Shown: one piece after another, positions 33,513-42,286 of the stretch | Layout: each line of letters starts with the position of its first letter | Position numbering within the stretch: the stretch's first letter is position 1 | Assembly: GCF_014649375.1 (NCBI RefSeq) | Contig: NZ_BMSX01000006.1 | Span: 186,001-250,000 of the forward strand | Direction of reading: 5' to 3' | DNA: 64,000 nucleotides | Origin: Streptomyces aurantiogriseus | GTDB taxonomy: Bacteria > Actinomycetota > Actinomycetes > Streptomycetales > Streptomycetaceae | The notes under the pieces: model-generated | Told to the model about the DNA's origin: nothing | The model's input: only the letters and a program-made list of their open reading frames with translations | Databases searched by the model: none | Program-made: the position numbers and the translations under genes

Positions 33513-34058
33513 TCAGTGGCCGTTCTGAGCCAGCCGCAGCAAGTGATCGGCCAAGGCCTGACCCCCCGTCGGCTCCCGGCTGATCAGCAGCAGCGTGTCG
33601 TCACCGGCGATCGTCCCGAGGATGTCGTGCAACTCGGCCTGGTCGATCGCCGAGGCGAGGAACTGGGCCGCACCCGGCGGGGTGCGCAGAACCACGAGGT
33701 TGGCGGAAGCCTCGGCGGAGATCAGCAGCTCCTGCGACAACCGCCGCATCCGCTCCTCCTTCGCCGACTCGCCCAGCGGTGCGCGCGGGGTGCGGAAACC
33801 GCCCTCGCTCGGCACCGCATAGATCAGGTCGCCGTCGGTGTTGCGGATCTTCACCGCGTTCAGCTCGTCCAGGTCGCGGGAGAGCGTCGCCTGGGTGACG
33901 CTCAGCCCGTCGTCGGCGAGCAGCTTCGCCAACTGGCTCTGGGAACGCACCGGTTGCCGGTTGAGAATGTCCACGATCCGGCGGTGGCGGGCGGTGCGCG
34001 TCTGCGGCACGGCGGGCCCGTTCGCCCCCGGCTGCTCGTGGTCCTGCGCCTGGCTCAT
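33513..34058 (-). CDS. argR: Arginine repressor
   Basis: 181 residues. The winged HTH N-terminus (HRRIVDILNRQPVRSQSQLAKLL, DGLSVTQATLSRDLDELNAVKI) binds ARG boxes. The C-terminal domain has the arginine/oligomer motif TIAGDDTLLLI. It is the last gene of argCJBDR, seven bases after argD, and so controls the operon that encodes it along with argG. Confidence 0.96.
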   Translation of the reverse strand: MSQAQDHEQPGANGPAVPQTRTARHRRIVDILNRQPVRSQSQLAKLLADDGLSVTQATLSRDLDELNAVKIRNTDGDLIYAVPSEGGFRTPRAPLGESAKEERMRRLSQELLISAEASANLVVLRTPPGAAQFLASAIDQAELHDILGTIAGDDTLLLISREPTGGQALADHLLRLAQNGH

Positions 34059-34065
34059 CGTCGTC

Positions 34066-35274
34066 TCATTCTCCGGATCGTCCGTCCCCGTGACTTGCGT
34101 CGAGGAGGCCCGGCAGCACCCCGAGGAAGGCGTCCACCTCGTCGTCGCCGAGATTCAGCGGCGGCATCAGCCGGACGACGTCGGGGGCGGGCGCGTTCAC
34201 GAGGAATCCGGCCTCCTGAGCCGCCTGCTGCACCTGGGGCGCGAGCGGCTCGGTGAGCACGATACCCAGGAGCAGGCCCGCGCCCCGGACATAATCGATC
34301 AACGGGTGGCCCAGCCCCTCGATTCCGTCCCGCAGCTTCTCGCTCTGCCGCTTGACGTTCTCCAGCAGCCCCTCGTTCTCGATGGTGTCGAGGACGGCGA
34401 GCCCGGCGGCGCAGGCGACGGGGTTGCCGCCGAAGGTCGTCCCGTGCTGGCCGGGCTGGAGGAGTTCTGCGGCCCGCCCGAAGGCGACCGTCGCGCCGAG
34501 CGGCAGCCCTCCGCCGAGCTGCTTGGCGAGGGTGACGACGTCCGGCAGCACACCCTCGTGGGCCTGGTACTCGAACCAGTGCCCGGTACGGCCGATTCCG
34601 GTCTGCACCTCGTCGAGGACCAGGAGAGTGCCGGTGGCGGCCGTGATCGCCCGAGCCGCCTTCAGGTAGCCGGCGGGCGGGACGACGACGCCGTTCTCGC
34701 CCTGGATCGGCTCGATGACGACGAGCGCCGTCTCCTCGGTGACCGCGGCGGCCAGCGCCTGCGCGTCGCCGTACGGCACGTGCGTGACGTCGCCGGGCAT
34801 CGGCAGGAAGGGGCTCTGCTTGGCGGGCTGGCCGGTGAGCGCGAGGGCGCCCATGGTCCGCCCGTGGAAGCCGCCCTGGGTGGCGACCATGTGGGTCCGC
34901 CCGGTCAGCCGGCCGATCTTGAAGGCGGCCTCGTTGGCCTCGGCGCCGGAGTTGCAGAAGAAGACCCTGCCGTCCCGGCCGAAGTGCCGGAGAAGCCGTT
35001 CGGCGAGGGCGACGGTGGGCTCGGCCATGAAGAAGTTGGAGATGTGGCCGAGGGAGGCGATCTGCTTGCTCACGGCCTCGACGATCGCCGGGTGGGCGTG
35101 GCCGAGGGCGTTGGTCGCGATGCCGCCGACGAAGTCGAGGTACTGCTTGCCCTCGGTGTCCCAGACCTTGAGGCCTTCACCGCGGACGAGCGGGAGCCTC
35201 GGGGTGCCGTAGTTGTTCATGAGCGAGCTCTGCCACCGCTGGCTCAGCGCTGCGTTCGTCGCGGTGTCGGTCAT
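34066..35274 (-). CDS. argD: Acetylornithine aminotransferase
   Basis: 402 residues, class III PLP aminotransferase. The PLP-Lys segment is not marked by a simple motif, but FFCNSGAEANEAAFKIGR, VVIEPIQGENGV and LVLDEVQTGIGRTG are present, with the PLP-site region LAKQLGGGLPLGA. It turns N-acetylglutamate semialdehyde into N-acetylornithine. Its ATG overlaps the argB stop by four bases. Confidence 0.95.
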   Translation of the reverse strand: MTDTATNAALSQRWQSSLMNNYGTPRLPLVRGEGLKVWDTEGKQYLDFVGGIATNALGHAHPAIVEAVSKQIASLGHISNFFMAEPTVALAERLLRHFGRDGRVFFCNSGAEANEAAFKIGRLTGRTHMVATQGGFHGRTMGALALTGQPAKQSPFLPMPGDVTHVPYGDAQALAAAVTEETALVVIEPIQGENGVVVPPAGYLKAARAITAATGTLLVLDEVQTGIGRTGHWFEYQAHEGVLPDVVTLAKQLGGGLPLGATVAFGRAAELLQPGQHGTTFGGNPVACAAGLAVLDTIENEGLLENVKRQSEKLRDGIEGLGHPLIDYVRGAGLLLGIVLTEPLAPQVQQAAQEAGFLVNAPAPDVVRLMPPLNLGDDEVDAFLGVLPGLLDASHGDGRSGE

Positions 35275-36182
35275 TCCGCATCCCCCTCTTGCGCGTCGGG
35301 CACGACCATCGTGCCGATGCCCTCGTCGGTGAAGATCTCCAGCAGGATCGAGTGCTGGACCCGCCCGTCGATGACACGGGCGGTGGTGACGCCGTTGCGT
35401 ACGGCGTGCAGACAGCCCTGCATCTTCGGGACCATGCCGGAGCTCAACTCCGGCAGCAGTTTCTCCAGTTGGGAAGCGGTGAGGCGGCTGATCACCTCGT
35501 CGCTGTTCGGCCAGTCCTCGTAGAGGCCCTCGACGTCCGTGAGGACCATGAGGGTTTCGGCGCCCAGTGCCGCAGCGAGTGCCGCAGCCGCCGTATCAGC
35601 ATTGACGTTGTAGACATGTCCGTCGTCCTGGGAGCGGGCGATCGAGGAGACGACCGGGATGCGGCCGTCGGCGAGCAGGGCCTCGATCGCGCCCGTGTCG
35701 ATCGAGGTGATCTCGCCCACCCGCCCGATGTCGACCAACTCGCCGTCGATCTCGGGCTGGTGCTTGGTGGCGGTGATGGTGTGCGCGTCCTCGCCGGTGA
35801 GGCCGACGGCGAGCGGTCCGTGCTGGTTGAGCAGCCCGACCAGCTCGCGCTGCACCTGCCCGGCGAGCACCATCCGTACGACGTCCATGGCGTCCTCGGT
35901 GGTGACACGCAGGCCGGCCTTGAACTCGCTGACGATGCCGTGCTGGTCGAGGGCGGCGCTGATCTGCGGGCCGCCGCCGTGCACGACGACGGGCTTGAGG
36001 CCGGCGTGGTGCAGGAACACGACGTCCTGCGCGAACGCGGCCTTCAGCTCCTCGTCGACCATGGCGTTGCCGCCGAACTTGATGACGACGGTCCTGCCGT
36101 TGTGGCGGACCAGCCAGGGCAGCGCCTCGATGAGGATCTGGGCCTTGGGGAGCGCGGTGTGTTTCCGGGTCACATTGCTCAT
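35271..36182 (-). CDS. argB: Acetylglutamate kinase
   Basis: 303 residues. The AAK fold shows VVIKFGGNAMVDEELK at the start and VVVHGGGPQISAAL. The late part, YNVNADTAAAALAAALGAE, holds substrate-binding residues. It phosphorylates N-acetylglutamate, the pathway's key feedback point. Its ATG overlaps the argJ stop by four bases. Confidence 0.96.
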   Translation of the reverse strand: MSNVTRKHTALPKAQILIEALPWLVRHNGRTVVIKFGGNAMVDEELKAAFAQDVVFLHHAGLKPVVVHGGGPQISAALDQHGIVSEFKAGLRVTTEDAMDVVRMVLAGQVQRELVGLLNQHGPLAVGLTGEDAHTITATKHQPEIDGELVDIGRVGEITSIDTGAIEALLADGRIPVVSSIARSQDDGHVYNVNADTAAAALAAALGAETLMVLTDVEGLYEDWPNSDEVISRLTASQLEKLLPELSSGMVPKMQGCLHAVRNGVTTARVIDGRVQHSILLEIFTDEGIGTMVVPDAQEGDAE

Positions 36183-37330
36183 GAGGAGTAGGCGCTGTTC
36201 TCGTGGACGTAGTCGGCGGTGAGGTCGTTGGTCCAGATGGTGGCGGTCTCGGAGCCGGCCGCGAGGTCGGCGACGATGTGCACCTCGCGGTAGCGCATGT
36301 CGACCTTGTCGCGGTCCTCGCCGACACCGCCGTTCTTGCAGACCCAGACGCCGTTGATGGCGACGTTGAGCCGGTCGGGCTCGAAGGCGGCGCTCGTGGT
36401 GCCGATGGCGGAGAGCACGCGGCCCCAGTTGGGGTCCTCGCCGTGGATGGCGCACTTGAGGAGGTTGTTGCGGGCGATGGAGCGGCCCACCTCGACGGCG
36501 TCGTCCTCGGTCGCGGCGTTGATCACCTCGACCTTGATGTCCTTGCTGGCGCCCTCGGCGTCGCGGATCAGCTGCTGGCCCAGGTCGTCGCAGACGGCCC
36601 GTACGGCCTCGGCGAACTCCGCGTACTCCGGGGTGACTTCGGATGCCCCGGAGGCGAGCAGCAGCACGGTGTCGTTGGTGGACATGCAGCCGTCGGAGTC
36701 GACGCGGTCGAAGGTGACCTTGGTGGCGGCGCGCAGGGCCTTGTCCAACGCGTCACTGTCGAGGTCGGCGTCGGTGGTGAGGACGACGAGCATGGTGGCG
36801 AGGCCCGGGGCGAGCATGCCGGCGCCCTTGGCCATGCCGCCGACGGTCCAGCCGTCCTTCGTCACGACGGAGGTCTTGTGGACGGTGTCGGTGGTCTTGA
36901 TGGCGATGGCGGCCTTCTCGCCGCCGTGCTCGGACAGCTGACCGACGGCCGTCTCCACGCCGGGGAGCAGCTTGTCCATCGGGAGCAGGACGCCGATGAG
37001 GCCGGTGGAGCAGACGGCGACCTCGCCCGCGCCCACGCCGAGCACGTCCGCGACCTTCTCGGCGGTCGCGTGGGTGTCCTGGAAGCCCTTCGGCCCCGTA
37101 CAGGCGTTGGCGCCGCCGGAGTTGAGGATCACGGCGGACAGCCGGCCGCTCTTGAGAACCTGCTCCGACCACAGCACCGGCGCGGCCTTGACGCGGTTGG
37201 AGGTGAAGACGCCCGCGGCGGCGCGACGGGGCCCGGTGTTGACCACGAGGGCCAGGTCCGGGTTGCCGTTCTCCTTGATCCCGGCGACGATGCCCGCCGC
37301 CGTGAATCCCTTGGCTGCCGTGACACTCAC
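36179..37330 (-). CDS. argJ: Bifunctional ornithine acetyltransferase / N-acetylglutamate synthase
   Basis: 383 residues from a GTG that overlaps the argC stop by four bases. The self-cleavage site GLATMLVVLTTDA shows the Ala-Thr bond that ArgJ cuts to expose the catalytic Thr. N-terminal GFTAAGIVAGIKENG and C-terminal CAIHGEDPNWGRVL are typical. It recycles the acetyl group from acetylornithine to glutamate, so the pathway is of the cyclic type. Confidence 0.96.
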   Translation of the reverse strand: MSVTAAKGFTAAGIVAGIKENGNPDLALVVNTGPRRAAAGVFTSNRVKAAPVLWSEQVLKSGRLSAVILNSGGANACTGPKGFQDTHATAEKVADVLGVGAGEVAVCSTGLIGVLLPMDKLLPGVETAVGQLSEHGGEKAAIAIKTTDTVHKTSVVTKDGWTVGGMAKGAGMLAPGLATMLVVLTTDADLDSDALDKALRAATKVTFDRVDSDGCMSTNDTVLLLASGASEVTPEYAEFAEAVRAVCDDLGQQLIRDAEGASKDIKVEVINAATEDDAVEVGRSIARNNLLKCAIHGEDPNWGRVLSAIGTTSAAFEPDRLNVAINGVWVCKNGGVGEDRDKVDMRYREVHIVADLAAGSETATIWTNDLTADYVHENSAYSS

Positions 37331-38355
37331 GGTGCGACTCCGATCGTGGAAAGACCGAGCTCCTCGGGGAACCCGAGGGCGATGTTCATGCTCTGGACGG
37401 CGCCGCCCGCGGTGCCCTTGGTCAGGTTGTCGATGGCGCTGATCGCGATGATGCGGCCCGCGGCCTCGTCGTACGCGACCTGCACCTGAACGGCGTTGGA
37501 ACCGTGAACGGACGCCGTGGCGGGCCACTGGCCCTCGGGCAGCAGGTGGACGAAGGGCTCGTCGGCGAAGGCCTTCTCGTAGGCGGCGCGAAGGGACTCG
37601 GCGGTGACGCCCTCCTTGGCGGAGGCGCTGCACGTGGCCAGGATGCCCCGGGGCATCGGTGCGAGGGTCGGCGTGAAGGAGACGGTGACCCGCTCCCCCG
37701 CCGCCGCGCTGAGGTTCTGGATCATCTCGGGCGTGTGCCGGTGGCCGCCGCCGACGCCGTACGGCGACATCGAGCCCATGACCTCGCTGCCCAGCAGGTG
37801 CGGCTTGGGCGCCTTGCCCGCGCCGGAGGTGCCGGAGGCGGCGACGACCACGGCCTCGGCCTCGGCGAGCCCGGCGGCGTACGCCGGGAACAGGGCGAGG
37901 GAGACGGCGGTCGGGTAGCAGCCGGGGACCGCGATGCGCTTGGACCCCTCCAGCGCGGCGCGGCCGCCCGGCAGTTCGGGGAGGCCGTAGGGCCAGGTCC
38001 CGGCGTGCGGGGAGCCGTAGAACTTCTCCCAGTCGGCCGGGTCCTTCAGCCGGAAGTCGGCGCCCATGTCGACGACGAGGACGTCCGGGCCGAGCTGCTC
38101 GGCGACGGCGGCGGACTGGCCGTGCGGGAGGGCGAGGAAGACGACGTCGTGTCCGGCGAGGACCTCGGGGGTGGTCTCGGCCAGGACCCGGTCGGCCAGC
38201 GGCAGCAGGTGCGGCTGGAGCGCGCCCAGCTTCTGCCCGGCGTTGGAGTTGCCGGTCAGGACGCCGATCTCGACCTCGGGGTGCGCGAGGAGCAGGCGCA
38301 GCGCCTCGCCGCCCGCATACCCGCTCGCTCCGGCCACTGCCGCACGTACCGCCAT
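37327..38355 (-). CDS. argC: N-acetyl-gamma-glutamyl-phosphate reductase
   Basis: 342 residues from the ATG at 38355, five bases after AGGAGGG. The NADP-binding AGASGYAGGEALRLL, the catalytic Cys in VPGCYPTAVSLA and the second motif GHRHTPEM are present. First gene of argCJBDR. Its promoter and ARG box lie in the 78 bases between the start codon and the left end of the transposon. Confidence 0.96.
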   Translation of the reverse strand: MAVRAAVAGASGYAGGEALRLLLAHPEVEIGVLTGNSNAGQKLGALQPHLLPLADRVLAETTPEVLAGHDVVFLALPHGQSAAVAEQLGPDVLVVDMGADFRLKDPADWEKFYGSPHAGTWPYGLPELPGGRAALEGSKRIAVPGCYPTAVSLALFPAYAAGLAEAEAVVVAASGTSGAGKAPKPHLLGSEVMGSMSPYGVGGGHRHTPEMIQNLSAAAGERVTVSFTPTLAPMPRGILATCSASAKEGVTAESLRAAYEKAFADEPFVHLLPEGQWPATASVHGSNAVQVQVAYDEAAGRIIAISAIDNLTKGTAGGAVQSMNIALGFPEELGLSTIGVAP

Positions 38356-38377
38356 GTCCACCCTCCTCTTGGATGGC

Positions 38378-38409
38378 ATGACTATACGTGCCTATGCACG
38401 TTTATACAA
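38378..38409 (-). promoter_or_regulatory. argC: argC promoter with ArgR box
   Basis: TTGTAT (38404-38409) and TATAGT (38381-38386) are 17 bases apart on the minus strand. The spacer and -10 carry GTGCATAGGCAC and CATGCC-type half-sites like those at argG. The -35 ends only ~23 bases from the transposon's inverted repeat, so any further upstream control sequence was displaced by the insertion. Confidence 0.7.
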
Positions 38410-38432
38410 TCTCTGCTCTTCGGGGCACGGCG

Positions 38433-38460
38433 CCCGGTGTGACCGAGATTTTTAGTTGGC
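38433..38460 (+). repeat. Left terminal inverted repeat of the Tn7-like element
   Basis: CCCGGTGTGACCGAGA, then TT, then TTTAGTTGGC. The right-end copy (61267-61294, reversed) matches at 26 of 28 positions, differing only in the middle dinucleotide (AC). A second TAGTTGGCA follows at 38474-38482. The TGT start (38438) and internal repeated motif are the form of TnsB-type transposon ends. Confidence 0.85.
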
Positions 38461-38563
38461 ACATGGAGAGTGCTAGTTGGCATGTCTTGGTCCGGTAACG
38501 CTGTGTTGCGGTCAGTACCGAAGAAGCGCCCCGTTGCCGGACGAGTGGTGTTGCCCTGGGTGA

Positions 38564-39385
38564 GTGGGCGAGGCGACGATTGCGAAGATCCCGTCGGATT
38601 CAAGTCATCTGGGCCAGTTTGCGATGGCGTACGACGGGGACGCCGGGCTGCGGGATCGGCTGAGGCTCGGGGATGACTGGGTACGTCGGTGGAGCTCGAC
38701 ATGGCAGGTGGGCGACGGCAAGGTCTGCTGGCCGATCCGGGATATGGCTCACATACCGGTGCTGTCGTCCCGGCCGATGCGGGGGTTCACGTGGCGAGCG
38801 AAGCAGCGGCATCGCCCCGGCCTGGAGGTGATGGCCTCGACGGGCCGGAAGCATGGCTTCGAGTCGTTGGAGGAGATGCGCCTGCTGGTCGCGCTGGACT
38901 TCTTGAGGGCATCGGAGGTGCTGTCGCAGCCGTTCCGGCTGGACTTCGAGCATGCGAGTGGGCAGGCCTGGCACATCCCGGACTTCCTGGCCGTGATCGG
39001 CGGTGGGATGTGGTTGCTGGACGTCCGCCCGATGGAGCTGATCAAGGAAGAGGACGCGCTGAAGTTCGCGGCGGCCAGGGAAGTGGCGGCCGCCTGCGGC
39101 TGGCAGTATTCGGTGGTCGCGGGCTGGCGCCCGCACGTCTGGAGCGTCCTTGATCACCTGTCTTCGCGCCGGCGGCCGACGAGGGACCTGCTCGGCATGC
39201 GCGACCAACTGCTCACCGCTTTCGGCGGGCGGCAGGGGCGGGTGATGACGTTCGCCGAGCTGGCGGACGCGACCAGCGTGCCTTCTGTGGGCAGGGCGAA
39301 CATCGTCCGGCTGCTCTGGCAGCGCGAGCTCGGTGTTGACCTGGGCAGTCCCTTGCGCGACAGCTCACTGATCTGGGCGGCGTGA
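38564..39385 (+). CDS. TnsA-like heteromeric transposase endonuclease subunit
   Basis: 273 residues. The restriction-endonuclease-like core reads HGFESLEEMRLLVALDFL, then HIPDFLAVIGGGMWLLDVRP, giving the E...D..(x)K-type acidic residues that cut the 5' strand of the transposon in Tn7. A Lys in LIKEEDALKF follows. The C-terminal ~90 residues resemble the TnsB-contact domain. The GTG at 38564 is used; an ATG at 38624 is an alternative. It overlaps the TnsB-like start (TGATG). With no partner left it is probably inactive. Confidence 0.7.
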   Translation: MGEATIAKIPSDSSHLGQFAMAYDGDAGLRDRLRLGDDWVRRWSSTWQVGDGKVCWPIRDMAHIPVLSSRPMRGFTWRAKQRHRPGLEVMASTGRKHGFESLEEMRLLVALDFLRASEVLSQPFRLDFEHASGQAWHIPDFLAVIGGGMWLLDVRPMELIKEEDALKFAAAREVAAACGWQYSVVAGWRPHVWSVLDHLSSRRRPTRDLLGMRDQLLTAFGGRQGRVMTFAELADATSVPSVGRANIVRLLWQRELGVDLGSPLRDSSLIWAA

Positions 39386-40050
39386 TGGCAGCGAGGGGGT
39401 TCTTACAGATCGCGCCGGGCAGGCGGGTCGCGCTCAATGGCGTCGAGTGGACGGTTGACGACGTCCACGGCCAACGCGGCCGGCTCGTCCTCGTGGATGA
39501 CGACGGCCGCGCGGAGACCCGCTCGTTCCGCTGGCTCATCAACCATGCTGACCTGCGGCTTCTTCCGAGAGTCGAGTCGGGGCGCCCGCCGCCGGTCGCC
39601 CGGCAGCCGAGGACACTGGCCGACCTGACCAAGGACCAGTTAGAGCGGGCACGGCTGCGGGCCGCGCATGTGCTGGAGGCTGAGACGGGGTTCCGGGAGG
39701 GCCACCCGGCCCGGGCCCTGCCGGGTGAGCCCCGGCCGGCCTACGACCCGGACCGCACGACGTTGACTCAGCGTCGGTACGCGAAGGCTGCGGAGATAGA
39801 GGCAATGCCCCGTCCGGAGGCGGTCCGGTGCGGTCTGCAGCACCTCAGCTACCGGACGCTGGTACGTCTGTCGGGACTGGCGGGCGACAGTCTTCTGCTG
39901 GCCTGTGCGGACGGGCGCTGGACACGGCGACGCGGCGGGCACCGCAGCATCACGAAGGAGGTCCGGGAGGCGATCTTCGCAGTCAAGGCCGAGTGCGGCC
40001 CACGTGCCCGGCTGAGCCAGGCCGCCAAGCACCGGTTCCTGCGTCGCACG
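39385..40050 (+). pseudogene. TnsB/Mu-type (rve) transposase, 3'-truncated
   Basis: The first ~220 residues match the N-terminus of actinobacterial TnsB/TniA-like transposases (DDRTTLTQRRYAK-type region, LSYRTLVRLSGLAGDS, RRRGGHRSITKEVREAI), but the frame then runs into the antisense of an ISL3-type transposase. The DDE catalytic core is missing. It contains two TTA (bldA-type) codons at 39403-39405 and 39640-39642, unusual for this genome and consistent with foreign origin. The break is near 40050, give or take ten bases. Confidence 0.65.
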
Positions 40051-40728
40051 GGGCAAAGCGCGGCGGATGGCCTCGGCGTAGGTCGCCGAGCCGTCACGGC
40101 ACACGACCTCGACGCCCGGATGTTCGCGCAGCCACGCTTCCAGGGTGTCGGCCGTGCGGTCGGCCAGCACGGCGATCCGCTCGTGGGTCTCGGCGTCGAT
40201 GATCACGGTGGCATAGCGGTGGCGCCGGCGCAGAGCGAAGTCGTCGACGCCGATCACGTGGGGCGTCCGCGCTGCGGGCAGCGGGATGCGCAGCAGGGTA
40301 CGCAGAGCCGTATGACGCGAGACGCCCGCCGCGAGTATAGCCAGCAAACGTGCCCCCGCCCGGCCCGCTAACTCCTTGACCACGGCCTTGACTTGCCTGG
40401 TCAGACGAGTGGTGCGCCGCTGGTATCGGTCGAGCACTCCGGGCACCTGCTCGCGGAAGGTATGTCGGCAGCCGCGCGTGGGGCACACCAGACGCCGCAC
40501 CCGCACACGGACCACCACCCGCCTCCCGTCGACCGGCACATCAGCCACAGTCCGCCAGTGGTAGCCGTGCACCCGCCCCGACGACACCCCGCACACCGGA
40601 CACGGCGCCATGTCCTGCGGCGTCCGCGCCCGCACCACGATCCGCTCACCCTCATCGACCACGTCGTCTATGACCAGCGGGCACAGGCCCGAAAACACCA
40701 TCTCGACAAGCTCGTTGACATCCCTCAC
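40051..40728 (-). pseudogene. ISL3-family transposase, 3'-truncated
   Basis: About 226 residues from a GTG at 40728. Cys-rich zinc ribbon CPVCGVSSGRVHGYHWR and CPTRGCRH, then the HTH/zinc region RYQRRTTRLTRQVKAVV, and the first catalytic Asp in IGVDDFALRRRHRYATVII, with VVCRDGSATYAEAIRRALP. The rest of the DDE domain (~200 residues) is missing where the frame enters the TnsB-like gene on the other strand. Confidence 0.75.
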
Positions 40729-40783
40729 GCGAAGTCAACGACGCGTCACGACGCTCCGTTACCACCGAATGTGAGACAGGGCC
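40051..40783 (-). mobile_element. ISL3-family insertion sequence remnant
   Basis: Only the 5' half of the IS is left. Its intact end is marked by GGCCCTGTCTCAC reading inwards from 40783, 55 bases before the transposase start. The other end is lost along with most of the TnsB-like gene. Confidence 0.6.
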
Positions 40784-41492
40784 GTTAAGTTGACACTCCC
40801 ACATCTGGATGGTGCAAACCGGAGCCGGAGCGGCCTTCGTCGAGGCGGACGAACCGTGAGCCATGGGTCTGCGCATCGTCGAGGCCGAGCGGGCCACGGC
40901 CGCCGCCTGGTTCAAGTCGGCTTCCTGCGCCGATACGACGCCGACTACCGGCAGATAAAGCCGGTCATCGACTCGGGCCGTATCGTCGCCACGGACATAA
41001 GGCCCCAGCCTGCGTTCCACGGGCGGCGTCGCATGAAGGTCGCCTGACAGGAACGAACACTGCTCGGCCGTCGGCTCCTGGGAGCGGACGGCCGATGCTT
41101 TGCTACAGGGGTGATCGGAGCTTGGGGGGTGCGTCCTCGGCGCCCGCCACTCAGCTCCGGGTGGCTCACGCGTCCCTCGGAATCCACGATCAATAGCCGC
41201 GAGGTGCTCACCGTCCCGCCTCATCGGTTTCCGTCCGGGGGACGTCGCCTGTACCGCCGCGGTCTCATTCCCTGTCTTCGCACCCCTGCTGTCAGCGCCC
41301 CAACGCCGTGAACCAGCCTCGACTCTTCGCCGGCACCTGTGGATTCGACGACGGCGAACACCCTGCGGTCAGCCACGTTGTTGAGCCATCGCCCCACTCC
41401 ATGCCACGACTATGCGCGCGACGAAGCCGCCCAGGGTGCTCTGCCCTGGGCGGCTGTCCGCACGGAAGACCGCGACGACGCCTGGCGCGTGA
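40784..41492. other. Gene-poor scrap between IS remnant and ABC operon
   Basis: About 700 bases with no intact gene. A plus-strand stretch at ~40900-41047 ends in YDADYRQIKPVIDSGRIVAT and has coding-like composition, but I cannot name it and it has no clear start. A terminator for the opposite-strand ABC operon lies at 41425-41455. The rest looks like debris. Confidence 0.4.
41425..41455 (-). terminator. Terminator of the sugar ABC operon
   Basis: AGCCGCCCAGGG and CCCTGGGCGGCT form a 12-bp stem with a 7-base loop, about 38 bases after the ATPase stop. Confidence 0.75.
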
Positions 41493-42284
41493 TCAGGCGT
41501 CGGCCTGCAGCTGGGCCAGTTCGGCTTCCAGGTCGGCCATGGCCTCGCCGCCGGCCATCAGGTCGGTGATCTCCTCACGGGTGCGTTCGCCCTTGCGGAA
41601 GTCGTCGGCCTTCTGGCCGCGGATGAGGACGGCGAAGTGGTCGCCGACCATCATGGCGTGGCGGACGTTGTGGGTGACGAGGATGACCGCGACGCCCTTG
41701 GCGCGGGCCTGCATGACGATCCGCAGGACGTGCGCGGCCTCCTTGACGCCGAGTGCGGCGGTGGGTTCGTCGAGGATGAGGACGTTGGCGCCGAAGTAGA
41801 CGGCCCGTGCGATGGCCAGGGCCTGGCGCTCGCCGCCGGAGAGGCTGCCCACCAGGCGGTTGCCGTCGGTGACGCGGGTGATGCCGAGGGACTGCATCTC
41901 GCGTACGGCGATGTCACCGGCGAGCTTCTTGTCGAACAGTTTGAACGGGCCGAATCCCTTGGTGGGTTCGGCACCGACGAAGAAGCAGCGGCCGACGCCC
42001 ATGAGCGGAAAGGTGCCGCCGAACTGGTGCACGGTGGCGATGCCACGCGCGCTGGCGTCGCGGGGGCTGTCGAAGACGACCGGCTCACCGTTGACCTCGA
42101 TGGTGCCGGTAGTGGGCTTGTGGAACCCGGCGAGGATCTTGATGAGGGTGGACTTGCCGGCGCCGTTGTCACCGAGCAGGCACAGCACGCTCCCGGCGTT
42201 CACCTCCAGGGAGATGTCCGTGAGGGCATTGGTGCCGAGGAAGGACTTGCTGATACCGTCCAGGCGCAGGAGGGGTGCGGTCAT
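41493..42284 (-). CDS. Sugar ABC transporter ATP-binding protein, single-domain
   Basis: 263 residues. Walker A LLGDNGAGKSTLIKIL, signature GSLSGGERQALAIARA, Walker B VLILDEPTAALGV and H-loop ILVTHNVRHAM are present. Ribose-type (CUT2) importers often use a fused double ATPase; this one has a single domain. The C-terminus EITDLMAGGEAMADLEAEL is matched by the orphan tail at 49228-49382. It is two bases after the permease gene and powers uptake of a sugar or cyclitol. Confidence 0.92.
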   Translation of the reverse strand: MTAPLLRLDGISKSFLGTNALTDISLEVNAGSVLCLLGDNGAGKSTLIKILAGFHKPTTGTIEVNGEPVVFDSPRDASARGIATVHQFGGTFPLMGVGRCFFVGAEPTKGFGPFKLFDKKLAGDIAVREMQSLGITRVTDGNRLVGSLSGGERQALAIARAVYFGANVLILDEPTAALGVKEAAHVLRIVMQARAKGVAVILVTHNVRHAMMVGDHFAVLIRGQKADDFRKGERTREEITDLMAGGEAMADLEAELAQLQADA

Positions 42285-42286
42285 GG

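Noticed and set aside
38433..38437. CCCGG at the left and CCGGG at the right as a 5-bp target duplication
   Set aside because: They are reverse complements, not direct repeats. Only the 4-base CCGG is a direct repeat, and because it is palindromic this is weak evidence.
41308..41799. 163-codon plus-strand frame
   Set aside because: It runs through the ABC terminator and antisense to the ATPase gene.
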